A stretch of DNA of 64,000 nucleotides from Daphnia carinata (taxonomy: Eukaryota; Arthropoda; Branchiopoda; Diplostraca; Daphniidae), in NCBI RefSeq assembly GCF_022539665.2, contig NW_026712480.1:62001-126000 (forward strand), read 5' to 3'. Below are positions 38,063 through 49,639 of the stretch, in pieces. The notes beneath the pieces were generated by a model that ran no database searches, had not been told where the DNA came from, and saw only the letters and a program-made list of their open reading frames with translations. A program made the translations under genes and the position numbers. Each line of letters starts with the position of its first letter. The first letter of the stretch is position 1.

Positions 38063-41000
38063 ATGCCTCCAAACTGTAGTGCCGTCAAGTGTAATTCAAA
38101 GAGAAGTGAGCGATCAGTTTCATTTCATAAGTTTCCCACTGACGATCAGCGACTACTTATCTGGCTGAAACATTGTGCACCTGGATTTAAGCCTTCAAAA
38201 TCTTCCGTGTTGTGCTCTCTTCACTTTGATCCCACTTTGTTAACTTGGACTCCTCGCCGAAAATTAAATAGGTTGTCTAACAGCAAACTTAATCCTATTG
38301 ATTTAGACACACACTGAAACTGAGCGACCACAACACCAGCATGAAAACGAATCAGATATCGTTAATCTGAATAGACCTGCCAAGGTTAATACGCAGTGTA
38401 CCAGTGAATATGACATCGTTTCTGCTGACCTGAACTTCAGCGGTGAAAGCCACAACTCAACCATTATTTCTTTGCCTTTTGTTCGCAGACAACTCATCGC
38501 GGATTTTACCAGCCCCGTAAAAAGACTAAGGTTAGATCAAAACTATGAAGCTCCTACCAGCCCCTGTCTACCTGCAATTGACAAAGATCTAGAAAACGAT
38601 TTTAATGAGGATGGTGCGCGTTGCAATTCTGAGCTGGTTTCGTTTAATGACAATCGTAGCTCTTCATCACAAAAAAAGAATAATTCTTCATTTAAAAAAA
38701 GAATGCGAAAATCAGACTCGCCACCTTGAAAAAGAAAATCACCGGCTGCGCATTAAGTACAAGTGTGAAAATGATTACCTTAAAAGAGTAAATTGCCGTC
38801 AAAAACAAAAAATTATTGTGATGTCTCTTCGTGAGCGTCAGAATTTGAAGGACCTAAACATCAAAGTTTGCCAAATTTCAATTTTAAAGCAGCAGCTAAA
38901 AAAGTCCACAAAAGAATGCCCCGATCTAAAAGAATTTAGAAAAAACGCAATAAGAAAAACAGACATGTCCGAAACAGCTTACCAACTCTTTTTGAATGAA
39001 AAATGGAATTCCGGAAAAAGAACTGAAGGCCGTAGATACTCTTCATTCATCCGGGACCTGGCAATAAACCTAAGCTATTATTCGAACGCTGCGTATGAAA
39101 AACTTAGAAAGATCTTTACCTTGCCGTCCGTTCGAAGTCTTCGCCGCTACCATGCACCAGTCGGTTGCTCTTCCGGGATTTTAAAGAATGATTTAGCTCA
39201 GATAAAGACAGACATTTCAGAAGGAACACACGGCCAAGATGTAACCCTTAGTCTCGATGAAATGTCTATCAAGAAGGCGTTGTGCTACGACCCGCAACTT
39301 AAGAAATATATGGGATTTACCGATTTCCCAGATGACAAACCTTTCAGTCGGGAAACAGATCACCAAATTCTTGCTACGCAAGTCTTGGTGTTCTATGTTG
39401 TAGGATTAGATGGAAAATGGAGATCGCCTGTGGCTTATTATATTACGAACCATTTAACCGGGCTGGGCCAGTCGAAAGTGCTGAACGATGTCATTATTGC
39501 TTGTCATGAATTCAACGTAAATGTAAAAGTAGTTACTTTCGATGGGTTGGCGGCAAATCTAACGATGGTCAATGCCCTTGGAGCGAACATCAGGATTCCC
39601 CAAAAACCACCGAAATGTGTTCCTAGCCGTCGCACAAATAACACTCCAGAGCAAATGAAAATCCACCGTATAAAATACGCTGCGATGAAAACTTTTTTCC
39701 TTCATCCTAAGACCAAAGAAGACATTTACCTGATGTTAGATACGTGCCATATGTTAAAATTGGCTCGTAACCTAATAGCACAGACACCGAAAGGAATTGT
39801 TATACCTGGCTTTCCGAAACCGGCAAAATGGTCGTACATTACCGAGCTCTTCGAATACCAGAGCCGTCTAGGATTTCGTCTTGGTAACAAGCTGACTAAA
39901 AACCACGTCGACATTGGCACACACAAGATGAAAGTAGTTCTGGCTGCTCACGTTTTGAGTAATTCAACTGTGGATACTCTTCGCCATTTACGGGAGGATC
40001 TGAAACACTTAAACGTAAAGTTATATTTTCATTATGGTATAAAAATGATTTTACCTTTTTAATATGGTGTTTTTTGCAGTTTACGGGAAGTGAGGCCACT
40101 GAGGAATACTGCCGAAAGTTCAACAAGATTTTCGACATCCTGAACTCATGGAATCCAAAACAAACAGATGACAGAGCACCACTAACACTTTCCAACCTGT
40201 TGGAAAAAGAAAAAGAACTTAAAGGATTACAAAATTTTGTTAAATCTTTGACATTTACTTCCTGCAAGTTAGTAACTGCCAGTAAACGGAAGGCTGTGAT
40301 TATCGGCTTCACTGCCACCATAAAATCAACAATATCACTCGCATGGAATCTGCTCACACAAGAAAAGCCTTTGGATTATGTATGCACGAGACTCCCCAAC
40401 AGGATCCACTGGAGCATTTCTTTAGCATAGTCCGGTAAAGGGTGGGTTAAATAACAATCCCACAGCCATTCAAGTGAAGTATATCATGAGAAAACTTCTA
40501 GTTATAAAAAGTGGTGTTGTTACAGCTTCCTTGTGTTGTCTGTTCACCTCTTCCGTTTGCAATATTAAAGGACCTGAATTGTGAAAAAGAAAATGATGCT
40601 ATTGACACTGAGATGGAGGTAGAGATTGAGCTTTTCAGTAATGTAGTAGAGTTAAATGCGTCCAACATGAATGATACTTTTACAAACCAGTGTCTTGCCT
40701 ACATTGCTGGATATTGTGTTTTAAAAATTGAACGTCTCTCCAACTGTGTCATGTGTAGAAATGCCTATTTGACTCGATTGATGATCCATTGGAAGAAGCC
40801 ACAGCAAACATTTCAAATTTAAGAACGAGCAGATGGATATGCATTCCTTCAAACTCTGTGTACACAATTGCATTATCATGCGAATCTGTTTTTCAATCAA
40901 TGTTGGCCCAAGGATTAAAACTCCAGTGTGATATACTTGCCATGTTAACCCAGAAAGTCCTAAAGAAAAGTAATATTAACCAAATGTTTCCTACTCTTGC

Positions 41001-41166
41001 AGCTCACTCAGAAAATTGTGATGTTACTTACCTCATAGAAACTGTTGCTTATAGATTCTTAAAACTCAGATGTTTATCCTATGTCAAATTGTTCAATCAA
41101 AACATGTGTGAAGAAACTTCAAAACGTAATAAGTTAACTAAGCTCATATTATACAAAAATTTATAA
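38063..41166 (+). pseudogene. THAP-domain P-element-type transposase, broken
   Basis: P-type transposases cut and paste their own element. The ATG at 38063 opens an 84-residue THAP zinc finger: Cys5, Cys10, Cys51 and His54 ligands, with Pro25 and Trp34. It ends at a stop (38315-38317), and coding continues in a second frame (about 38330-38650) and then a third (38640 onwards). There a coiled coil (LEKENHRLR) precedes the catalytic region: LSLDEMSIKKA, then TFDGLAANL, then MLDTCHMLKLARN, the family's acidic-residue blocks. A 66-nt GT-AG intron (about 40014-40079) joins HLN to FTGSEATEEYCRKFNKIFD, typical of THAP9-like proteins. Further shifts occur near 40390 (EHFFSIV) and 40430 (GGLNNNPTAIQ). 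The C-terminal part runs to 41166 with a conserved YIAGYCVLK block. At least four frame breaks mean the copy cannot encode an intact transposase. Confidence 0.85.
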
Positions 41167-41309
41167 AAAATTTATTGGTGACTTACTTTATTTCCGAATA
41201 CCACATTTTAACTTTTAACACAAACTACAAAACACACAGATGCCTGCAGTAACCAAGTGACATTTTAAAAAACAAAACAATGTTGTCCACTATTGAAATA
41301 GAGAGGGAA

Positions 41310-41419
41310 TTCGTCTGCTAACGATAACGGGAGGGAATTAGCCGCTAGATGGTGGACCGAAATCTGTCATGGCGGCTTTCCCTATTCAGTGTCCCATCTC
41401 CTTATCTCTGCCCAAAACT
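41310..41419 (-). repeat. Right inverted repeat of the P-like element
   Basis: Reverse-complement partner of 37665-37773. Confidence 0.8.
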
Positions 41420-43137
41420 GTGTCCAATATCTCCTACCAAAAGGACATTTTTTAAAACGCTTATAAATCTTAAACTGCTTATCCTAAAATTTAAAACAAA
41501 CCAGGGAATTGAAAGGGGAAGAATTAGCTTTTTTTTATTATAAGCAAACCTATTTTTCATTTAGTGGTTTTCGTGCGACATGAAAAATTGTATAAGCCAA
41601 AAAGATGAAAAAATAGCTGTATTTTTAACTTTTGCGATAACTACACGAATAGTTTTTGTATATTTTTTAAAATTTAGCCCTAAGTGTGGAATCGAATTTC
41701 CAATCAAACAATACTTTTTAAATTTTATTTCTAAAATTTCCTCTCCTAGTTATTGCGATTGTCCAATCTGGTACGTGTCCAGTTTGGGTCCGCTTTCCCC
41801 AACATATCTCGTGCTATTTGGCTGGTTGATGCAAATACTCGGCTTCACCTAGCGTCCCATTTGGTTCCGTCGTATTCAGCCAGACATATTATCTCGGTGC
41901 ATTTCATACGTAATCAAGCGAAATTGCCGTCTACCGAACGTCTTGCAGGAGATACGGACAAGATGCCTCTCCTGCTAATAGGAATTATGTTTTGGTATGT
42001 TGGATTCCCTGTTGCTGCCGTTGGGGCACATCTTTGTTATCCAAATGCGTCTCTCTTCGCGCCCAAGGCTTCATTGATTTAGTTTTTAACTTGAGTTTAC
42101 ACTTAAAGGATTGCTATTTATAAGGCATTGCCCAAGGATTCCGTCGGCTTGCAACGTTCTCTGGATTGACTCTGGGTCTGCTTTGAGGAGGCGTCACCTC
42201 CATAGCATAGCCATAGCAGTAGTGAACGCTGATATTAGGAGTGAGGTCATGTTCTATCGAAATTTAATTCATAAATGAAATTTTCCTTTCCTTATTTATA
42301 GACGAACTTTTCTTTTTCTTTTAAGAAAATCCGGAATGAAGAACGAACAGCCATGAATGTAAGCAAGTGAGGGTAAAATCGATGTAATTGTCTTGCTGTA
42401 TTTTAAACTTACTGACTATTAATAACGAACTTATAAAGAAAGGCTTCCGTAGCCATTATGAAAACTCAAACACGTACAAGTATTTAGTTGTATTTCCAAA
42501 CAGCGTTATTTATCAATCCACCAATAAAACGTTTGAAAAAAGTTTGAATGATCTGTCTACGTATTCCGTTTTTTTTCAATAGCGCTGGATTTTTAATTTC
42601 ATTGATTTTCTTTCCAATTTAGTAATAGCTGCATAGAACATGCCTTTTCCTGAAATTTTATGATTGCTGTATGATACTGGCGCGCCAAAATTGCTCCCCG
42701 TTTTTCCGTTATATCAGAAATTTCTAATGTTATGAAAAATATAAAGTCAATTTTCAATTTCTACAGTTTAAAAATTTTTTAAATACAAAGAACACATATC
42801 ATGCGTGTCGCTTTAGTACCGTTCGGTAGTAAGCTGTATCGCAGGTATCCCCGAGGCTTAGCCCTATCAGGGATGCATTAAATAATATATTCTGTTTTTA
42901 CTTTTGAGAAAAGTTGTTCAAACATGTTTAAATAACATTTCTAAAAATTGGAAAGTAAATATCCCTGTTACTTTTGCAGCAAAAAATAATAAAGAATGAC
43001 AGAATAGATTTGACGTCGAAAACCTACTTGCCAGTGGACAAGATATTCACCCTATTGTATAAGAAAGATGAAGTTATAATGAAAATTTATAATGTGTCTT
43101 ATTTGCCTTTCAAAGAGTTCTGTTACAAGAATCCAAG
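41420..43137. other. Intergenic, no recognised gene
   Basis: AT-rich. The ORF at 41753-42082 shows no family features. Confidence 0.4.
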
Positions 43138-43488
43138 ATGGGCAAAACGAAAACCAATAGTCAAGTCTGTACATCTTCAAGAGTCACACGAACTGTAGTA
43201 ACTGAAGAGCAAGTTAAAAACGCACCAATAGTCCAACGCGTAACCGTACAGTCGATTTTACTCGAGCCCGAAGTAAGTACTGACGAAGTAAGTACGGATA
43301 TCATCTATATACCAGAAGCATTATTCTTTTGTCTAACACATTTCGTTATACCGGCAGTGCGCCAATTCTTGTGCAGAAAGGGATTGATTTCAGCTACGGC
43401 AACTAATTACGACTTCGCGGAATAATGAAGATCATAAATTCCTATAACAACATCAATAATAAGTTTCTTGCCACCCCTCTCCTGCCCC

Positions 43489-44307
43489 ATGGAAATCCGC
43501 AGCGCGATCTCTGCGAGGAACGAGATCTGCCATATCAATCTTGATGAAGTGAAAACAAACTTGTCCGACAACTTCTCAATTTGGATCAAGCTTTGTCGAA
43601 GCGTCGGTGATAGCCAGAATGCCACTGACGTACAGACTGTATACGAACGCCTCATGAAGGGTAAATATCAACGCTCAGTCGCCAAAAAACCCTTTGTTTA
43701 CATAATGGGCACCTACAATGAAAATGCTGCGTTCGGTCTCACCGTGCGTTTATACAGTTGTCTTGTAAGACATGTTGGTCCTTCTCTGCGGAACTTCTTG
43801 ATGCAAGTGAAACACCTACCTACGTCAACAGATTTTGGCGTCTTCAGAAACTTGAAATATATAATCGAAGAACAGAGAACGGACACCAATTATCTGGCAG
43901 TAGGTGCTTCTCGAAGGACTGATACAACAATGTTGAAGAATGCTATGGATGGTAGGAATAATACGTGTCACGGTAAGTTTTCAAAAGTTTATGGGCTTTG
44001 GAAAATATATCTGCAATCGTGGATAAATCTGCTGAACACTGTAAACGCAAAAGAAGCAGCAGGAGAAATTAAGGACGTCCTGAATGCCATCGATATCTCT
44101 CAGAGACACGCTAAACCGATTCACCCTAGAAAGATCCTTTCCCGAACCTATAAGATGAAATTTTTTCTTCTATCCAACAATGTAGTCTACCAATTAATAG
44201 TTGGCTACGTCTTTTTCATGATGATAGAGCCGTACCCATCGTTTTTCGGAATATGGAACGACTACCAGTGTCTGTACCGAAAAAAAGATTTCGAACGAGT
44301 AGTTTAA
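43489..44307 (+). CDS. Unrecognised protein with HEPN-like R-x4-H motif
   Basis: An open frame of about 272 residues from the ATG at 43489 to the TAA at 44305 (an upstream in-frame ATG at 43468 is also possible). It is soluble and predicted helical. A block reading VRLYSCLVRHVGPSLRNFL, then a later DGRNNTCHGKFSKVYGLW, followed by SWINLLNTV, resembles HEPN domains. In these, an R-x4-6-H motif (here Arg-Asn-Asn-Thr-Cys-His) sits at the start of the last helix pair. HEPN proteins are often RNases or nucleotide-binding partners; activity here is not shown. A preceding ORF in the same frame (43138-43425) is separated by a stop and could be an earlier exon. The last 40 codons fall in a locally duplicated sequence. 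The coding call is moderate and the domain call weak. Confidence 0.4.
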   Translation: MEIRSAISARNEICHINLDEVKTNLSDNFSIWIKLCRSVGDSQNATDVQTVYERLMKGKYQRSVAKKPFVYIMGTYNENAAFGLTVRLYSCLVRHVGPSLRNFLMQVKHLPTSTDFGVFRNLKYIIEEQRTDTNYLAVGASRRTDTTMLKNAMDGRNNTCHGKFSKVYGLWKIYLQSWINLLNTVNAKEAAGEIKDVLNAIDISQRHAKPIHPRKILSRTYKMKFFLLSNNVVYQLIVGYVFFMMIEPYPSFFGIWNDYQCLYRKKDFERVV

Positions 44308-44520
44308 CTTGAATGATCCTTTTCCCAACCTCAGTTGAAATTTTTTATTTCAGTTAAACAGCTCGACTAATCCACTTCGGTGCAACAACGTAGTCTACCA
44401 ATTAATAGTTGGCTACGCCTTTTTCCGGTTAACAAAGCGGTGCCCATTGCTTTTCCGGAATATGAAAAGATTACCCGGTGTCTGTTTTCGGAAAAACGAT
44501 TACGACGGAGTCGTTTAACA
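44175..44520 (+). repeat. Diverged tandem duplication (about 135 bp, period about 210)
   Basis: A block at about 44175-44310 recurs at about 44385-44520. Both contain GTAGTCTACCAATTAATAG and TTGGCTACG, then a CGGAATATG segment, then an AACGA/ACGATT-GTCGTTTAAC-like end. The first copy forms the 3' end of the HEPN-like ORF, so that end may be duplicated non-coding sequence. Confidence 0.75.
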
Positions 44521-44599
44521 CCCGTCCCGTTTGCATTTGCTGAACAGTATCGACAGGATATCATGAACGAACCGGGAGTAATGCATTAGAAGAAATTTC

Positions 44600-45156
44600 G
44601 AACGTTATACAGTGACCGTAGGTTTTGTTCAAAATTTTGTAAGACTCAAAACTCTATGTCGAAGAAAAAGGTTTTGGCCTTTATACATTTCTGTGTGCAA
44701 TGTTGTTTATTCAATCAATGCAGCGTAAATGCTTATGGTTCGTGTTTGTAAATGTCTACCGAATTCTAATATCCATCCTCCTCCGTTCCTCCTTTCGAGA
44801 CTACCACTACGTACACTAGCCTATTCTGCACAAAAAGGAGAACACCGATTTATTTTCAAAACGCCATCTTTGGGTAAAATATATCAATTTTTTACCTTTT
44901 TCGAATAGCGGTAGGGCTGTTTTGGCGCAAAACCCCTATAAGTTGGGTTGGGTAGTTTAAGTATAGACACCTTTTTCTAATGCCACTGGTGTTATAAAAA
45001 TGTCTGAAAAAGGTAGTTTGTACCTTTTTTTGTCAGACCCGTAAACCTCCTCCCCCAGGCTAAGATGAAGAATATCGCACCAAAAACATTGTCAACTTCT
45101 ACCCACCTCTTTGGGCAACATCGAAACCACAACACAGGAAATATTTAAGGCTTTTT
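44600..45156. other. Intergenic, no recognised gene
   Basis: No coding or RNA signal seen. Confidence 0.4.
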
Positions 45157-45216
45157 GTTGGGATTGAACCACTGTTATCCGTGTCTAATTCCGACCCTAT
45201 ACCACTGAGCTACAAC
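45157..45216 (-). repeat. tRNA-derived SINE-like head, copy 1
   Basis: On the minus strand, an A-box-like TAGCTCAGTGGTA is followed 25 bases later by a B box (GGTTCAATCCC). GTTG at the 5' end can pair with CAAC at the 3' end, but the rest of the acceptor and T stems do not pair and the length is only 60. This is a tRNA-related Pol III promoter relic, not a functional tRNA. Confidence 0.5.
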
Positions 45217-45510
45217 ATCTCAATACATTGTCTTATAGATATATACAATATAGTTTATTTCACGGAGGCTGAAGGGAAAATTATTTTTACTTTTTTTAAG
45301 TTATGTCATTTGCATACCATATTTGTGAACGACATGATATATAAAAGTAATCATCTATATGAATCCTTGAACACCGACCTCCCGCATCCAATACACATCG
45401 CTTACGCCCCATAATTACAACATAAATCGGCAGCATATACCACAGCTTTCTTTTGTATTCATCCTCCACATCTCCACATAAACGAAAGTATAGACAAACA
45501 TAAGCAAAAG

Positions 45511-45576
45511 TAATAGCCCGGTGGCATAAGATCGGATTCCGATGCGGGTTGCAGTGGTTCAATCCCGATCCCGTAC
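45511..45576 (+). repeat. tRNA-derived SINE-like head, copy 2
   Basis: Carries A-box-like TAGCCCGGTGGCATAAG and the same CAGTGGTTCAATCCC B-box context as copy 1, plus the shared GGTCGGA/GATCGGA segment. It is oriented opposite to copy 1 about 300 bp away. The two are diverged members of one family. Confidence 0.5.
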
Positions 45577-45599
45577 GAAACGGTAAGCTTGAGTTTTGG

Positions 45600-47332
45600 C
45601 GATGCCCAAATCCTATCTTCATCCAGCTTCCCCGTCGCTAGCTTGCAGATTTCAAGCTAGCAATACCATTAGGTATGCTTGAGTTTTGGGGGGTGACGTC
45701 AGCGCCTTAACATTAAACTTGCGCAAGCTATGAATTCACCAGCTTGCCCTTTAGTTTACGAAAATTAAGCTATTGGAGTAAGTGTAAGCTAGAAAAATGG
45801 AAGTTAGGAATATATATATTATTTAGCATAAGAAATGCTTATAAAACAAGTATTAGTTATGATAGGACTTTAATCGCAAATAATTCATTTTCTTAAAAAA
45901 AATAAGAAATCATACTTTATACTTTCATACTTTACGTTATTATGGCAAGTTACCTAGCGTAAAGTTTTAGTCAGCTGAAACTGGTGAAAGCAGACAATGA
46001 CGGTCAAGCATTCTCTTAGGTTATTACTATAACCATTTCTAATTACTTCAAATGTCTTCTATATCCCAATAAAACACTTGAGTAATTAGAAAAAGCAGTC
46101 AAGCTTAGCTTGCTGGCTAAAAGCATCTTATTACAGCATGGGCAGTTTCAAAATAAACTGGCCTAATGTATCTTAAGCGCTGTATGCTACAAGAGTTGTT
46201 ACATTTCTTTTTATTCTGGTTGTATCTAACTCAAAACCAACTGCTAATGTAAATGGAAGATTTCCACGTTATGGGAGAACGAGGAAAAGAAATTTTAAGT
46301 AAAAAAGAGCTATACGAATTGCACGAGTAATCGAGCAAGTAAAGGAAATTCACCGTTTGAGGTAAAGAAGGCAGGACGTATAGTCCAAGTGTACACATGC
46401 GCCTTCAGGTCGTCTCACGTGGGAAAGTGAAAGAGTAAGCGTTAGTTTGATTCCCAGGTTGGCCAACGACCGCAGTAAGATATGTCCATAGTTGTTATCA
46501 CAATCATCGTTCTCGTGTTAATAGGAATAGTTCGACAATTCTCAACGTCCGGATAAAAGATTTTAAAGTAAGTTCAAAATACATTAACCACAACAACGTA
46601 ATTGTCAGACGTATTTGTTAAGAATTAGGAATTAAGAATTGGAAGGGAAGTGTATTAATTTGTTGTTTTTAATGGGACGAATGGCCCAGTTTATGGCAGA
46701 TTTCAAGACCAACGAAAAGATAAAAATGAACGAGAAATACTCGATTTTCAGTTTAAGAGAGCGATAACTATGATATAAGAATTCAGAGGGATGGTTACAT
46801 TTTTAAATTATTTTTGTTATTTCAATCAATGGTTGTGTTAAGACTTGTCGTTAAGGAATATTTGTTTTAGTCTAAGGTAATGCATACTTGTTGCTGGCAA
46901 ATATCGTCCATCCGCCAAGGTCAAAATGCTAACGGAAGATAAAAAGTTTCGAATGCCACTCGAGCGCTAAACAAACCCCGAATTTTCCAGCGTATCCTAT
47001 TTACTACCATAACAAAAAAGACAGGAAAGGTTATGATAAACGCCAAGTGTAACGATCGTATCCAACACCGATTCACACCTTTCATACGTTTGTCTACATT
47101 CATTGTAAAGCCAGTAGCTGCATAAAATACAATCTGAAAAAGTGCATCGTAATAATGCCAACCAACTCGATAATAAAGTATAAAATGCAAAATTTTTGAA
47201 ATACGGGAAATTACTGCAATTAAGCAAGTCTCTTACTTAACCTATTACAAGTCAGCTTACCGAATTTTATGTTAATACAAGTAGATATTGTCATGCGCAT
47301 TACCTGTTTCTCCACCATTCTTCTCATCCTAC
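45600..47332. other. Intergenic / upstream region of the hydroxylase gene
   Basis: Contains a short inverted repeat around 45640-45660 (GCTAGCTTG / CAAGCTAGC). The signal-peptide exon of the hydroxylase should lie here but was not identified. Confidence 0.4.
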
Positions 47333-49639
47333 AGTACATCCAAATGTTATTACTGGTGAGATGTTTGCCTCCCTGGCAGACATGGAGAGCCTTATATCAA
47401 CTGAAATGGAGCTCGCAAGGCATCTTGAAAATTACATTCAAGAAGAAGAAATTAGACTTAAACAACTAAGAGGGTAAGAAGAAGCTTTTTCCTGCTTGTG
47501 TTTATGAAAATAATGTCATATGTTGTTGCATGCTTTTTGGTTGCCATAGATTCCTGGAAAAATATGAAACCATGTATCAAGAAGCAAGTGAAGACGTGTC
47601 TAAGTATTTGGCTAATCCAGTCAATGCTTACTTACTAGTCAAACGCCTCACCTCTGATTGGAGGCAGGTCGAAGGAGTTATGGTGCAGAATGTTGCCTCT
47701 GGTACGCGTTTCGTAATATTCTTCTTATTTCACGCTGTAACACAATTTTTTACCAGCCATCGTACAAAACATCACGCAAACATCGTAATGTGTTAAGCTT
47801 CCCTCTGATGAAGATTTAAACGGAACAGCTGTGGCATTAATGAGGCTGCAAGATACATATATGTTAGACACTCATTCTTTAGCTGAAGGGAAGCTCTTAG
47901 GGAAGAAGTATTCCCGTCAGCTTACTGGTAATTTAATATGCATACATTCACCACAGCGCCTCTGTTGATTGGTGTTTTCCTCAAGCTGGAGACTGCTGGG
48001 AACTTGGCCGCCAGTCCTACATGAATGGAGATCATTACCATACCGTTCTGTGGATGAGCGAAGCTTTAAACAAGTTCATAGTCGATTCCAATGAAGCAGT
48101 AAAACGTGAAGAAATTCTCGAGCATTTGGCATTTTCTACTTACAAACAAGGTACAGAGTAAGATATGAATTAAAATTTCACAGTTTAAAGTTTCGTTTAT
48201 ATTGTAGGTAATGTAAATGAGGCCTTACAACTAACTCAAGAACTGCTAAGAATTGTCCCGTACCACGAACGTGCGCTTACCAATGTGAAGTATTACGAAG
48301 ACATGCTTCATCAAGAAGAAGAGACGCAACCCCGCCAAGAACGCGACGAGTGTGTGATTAGCTAATTTTCCTTGGGTTTCGAAATATTGTTTCAATTTAA
48401 AGTGTTTGAATTTTGTTAGCAGGATTTAAAAAATGGAAAATTTTGATCCTACTATGTTAAAACTAAAGAAACACCCAGGTACCGCAGGAATACCCACCGA
48501 TCACTGGGAGAACTATGAAAAGCTTTGCAGGCAACATTTTCGTAGATGTTAACGTAGAAGTTTCTCAAGTGAATACGCGTGATTTTTGCAGAGGTGAGGA
48601 ACTAATCGATCACAAAATCGCAGCCCGTCTACGATGTCGTTTCGTTACCAATAACGTCCCGTTCTTCCTCATTCAACCCGTTAAGATGGAAGAGGCTTCG
48701 CTGAAACCATGGCTAGTTCTTTTTCACGATGTTATCACCGACGAGGAAATTGAAACTGTTAAAAAGCTGGCGCAACCCAGGGTAAGCATCATCATAACAA
48801 TAACTTAGCAAATCTCCTAATAAGTATTATACTCACAGCTACAACGAAGCACGGTGCAAAAAAGTTTGACAGGTGAAAGTGAACCAACTAAATACCGGAT
48901 CGCCAAAGCCGCCTTTTTGCAAAACAATGAACATGACCAGGTATACAAGGTAGGTTAAAACCGATTATTAGCGCACAAAGTTTCTCACCATTATGCTCTT
49001 CATGTTTTTAAGCAGATGAATCAACGTATTGGTGATATTACTGGACTTGACATGGCTATGGCTGAAGACCTCCAAGCTTGTAATTACGGCATTGGAGGGC
49101 ATTATGAGCCACACTACGATTTCGCAAGAGTACATAAGAAATTGCATTTAAAATTTACCTTATCCAATTCCTTTACTGATGGGTTTTCCTTTCTCGTCGA
49201 CAGAAAGGTGAGATTCAAAAAGATTTCGGCTGGGGTAATCGAATCGCTACATGGTTGTTTTGCGTAAGTTTACATGCACCCACGAGATTCCGATTGGATT
49301 ACTGATAAACGTTTTTAATTACCACAGATGAGTGACGTTGAGGCAGGAGGGGCGACAGTTTTCCCAAAAATCAATTTGGCTGTTTGGCCTCGAAGAGAAC
49401 GTGCAGCGTTCTGGTATAACCTTCACCCGAACGGTGATGGTGACGATTTGACCCAGCATGCTGCCTGTCCTGTTCTAATCGGATCTAAATGGGGTACAGT
49501 GATATTTAATTATGGAATAACAATTTAGCCTTAAGTTTTGGCTTACGTGAAACTCGTTTCACTATCAAACAAACGGATTCATGAACGCAATCAAGAATTC
49601 CGCCGACCTTGTGGTTTGCAGTTCGACAGCGGAATGTGA
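47333..49639 (+). CDS. Prolyl 4-hydroxylase alpha subunit (collagen P4HA family), disrupted
   Basis: P4HA acts in the ER with PDI as beta subunit, hydroxylating proline in collagen-like chains using Fe(II), 2-oxoglutarate and ascorbate. Exons by splice sites and homology: 47333-47473, 47550-47701, 47757-47927, 47986-48150, 48208-48353, 48423-48530, 48592-48781, 48839-48949, 49016-49129, 49204-49263, 49328-49493 and a last exon ending at the TGA 49637-49639. N-terminal dimerisation region: FASLADMESLISTEMELARH; peptide-binding region: DCWELGRQSYMNGDHYHTVL. Catalytic core: YGIGGHYEPHYDFAR with the His-x-Asp iron pair, DVEAGGATVFP, the distal His in QHAACPVL, and Lys in GSKW for 2-oxoglutarate. 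Disruptions: in-frame TAA at 47786-47788, one extra base in the A run at about 48437-48440, a GC rather than GT donor at 48531, and no acceptor giving the expected last junction. The first (signal) exon was not found. Either a young pseudogene or a gene with sequence errors. Confidence 0.85.

Larger units (their letters stand above)
37665..41419. mobile_element. P-element-like (THAP9-type) DNA transposon, decayed
   Basis: Imperfect inverted repeats of about 105 bp bracket the transposase: 37665-37773 and 41310-41419. Shared blocks include GAGATAAGG-GATGGGACAC, AAAGCCGCCAT, CATCTAGCGGCTAATTCCC and TTAGCAGACGA. The outermost ends could not be fixed because similarity fades outside these positions, so the 8-bp target duplication expected for P elements was not identified. 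Confidence 0.8.

Noticed and set aside
45511-45576. Functional tRNA gene
   Set aside because: A and B boxes are present but the acceptor and T stems do not pair, and the anticodon arm has a three-base loop.
46380-46480. B-box-like TTTGATTCCC suggesting another tRNA-like element
   Set aside because: No A box at the correct distance and no fold.
47293-47469. ORF with a signal-peptide-like start just before the P4HA exon
   Set aside because: The hydrophobic stretch is the translated polypyrimidine tract of a splice acceptor ending at 47332; the true P4HA frame differs by one base.
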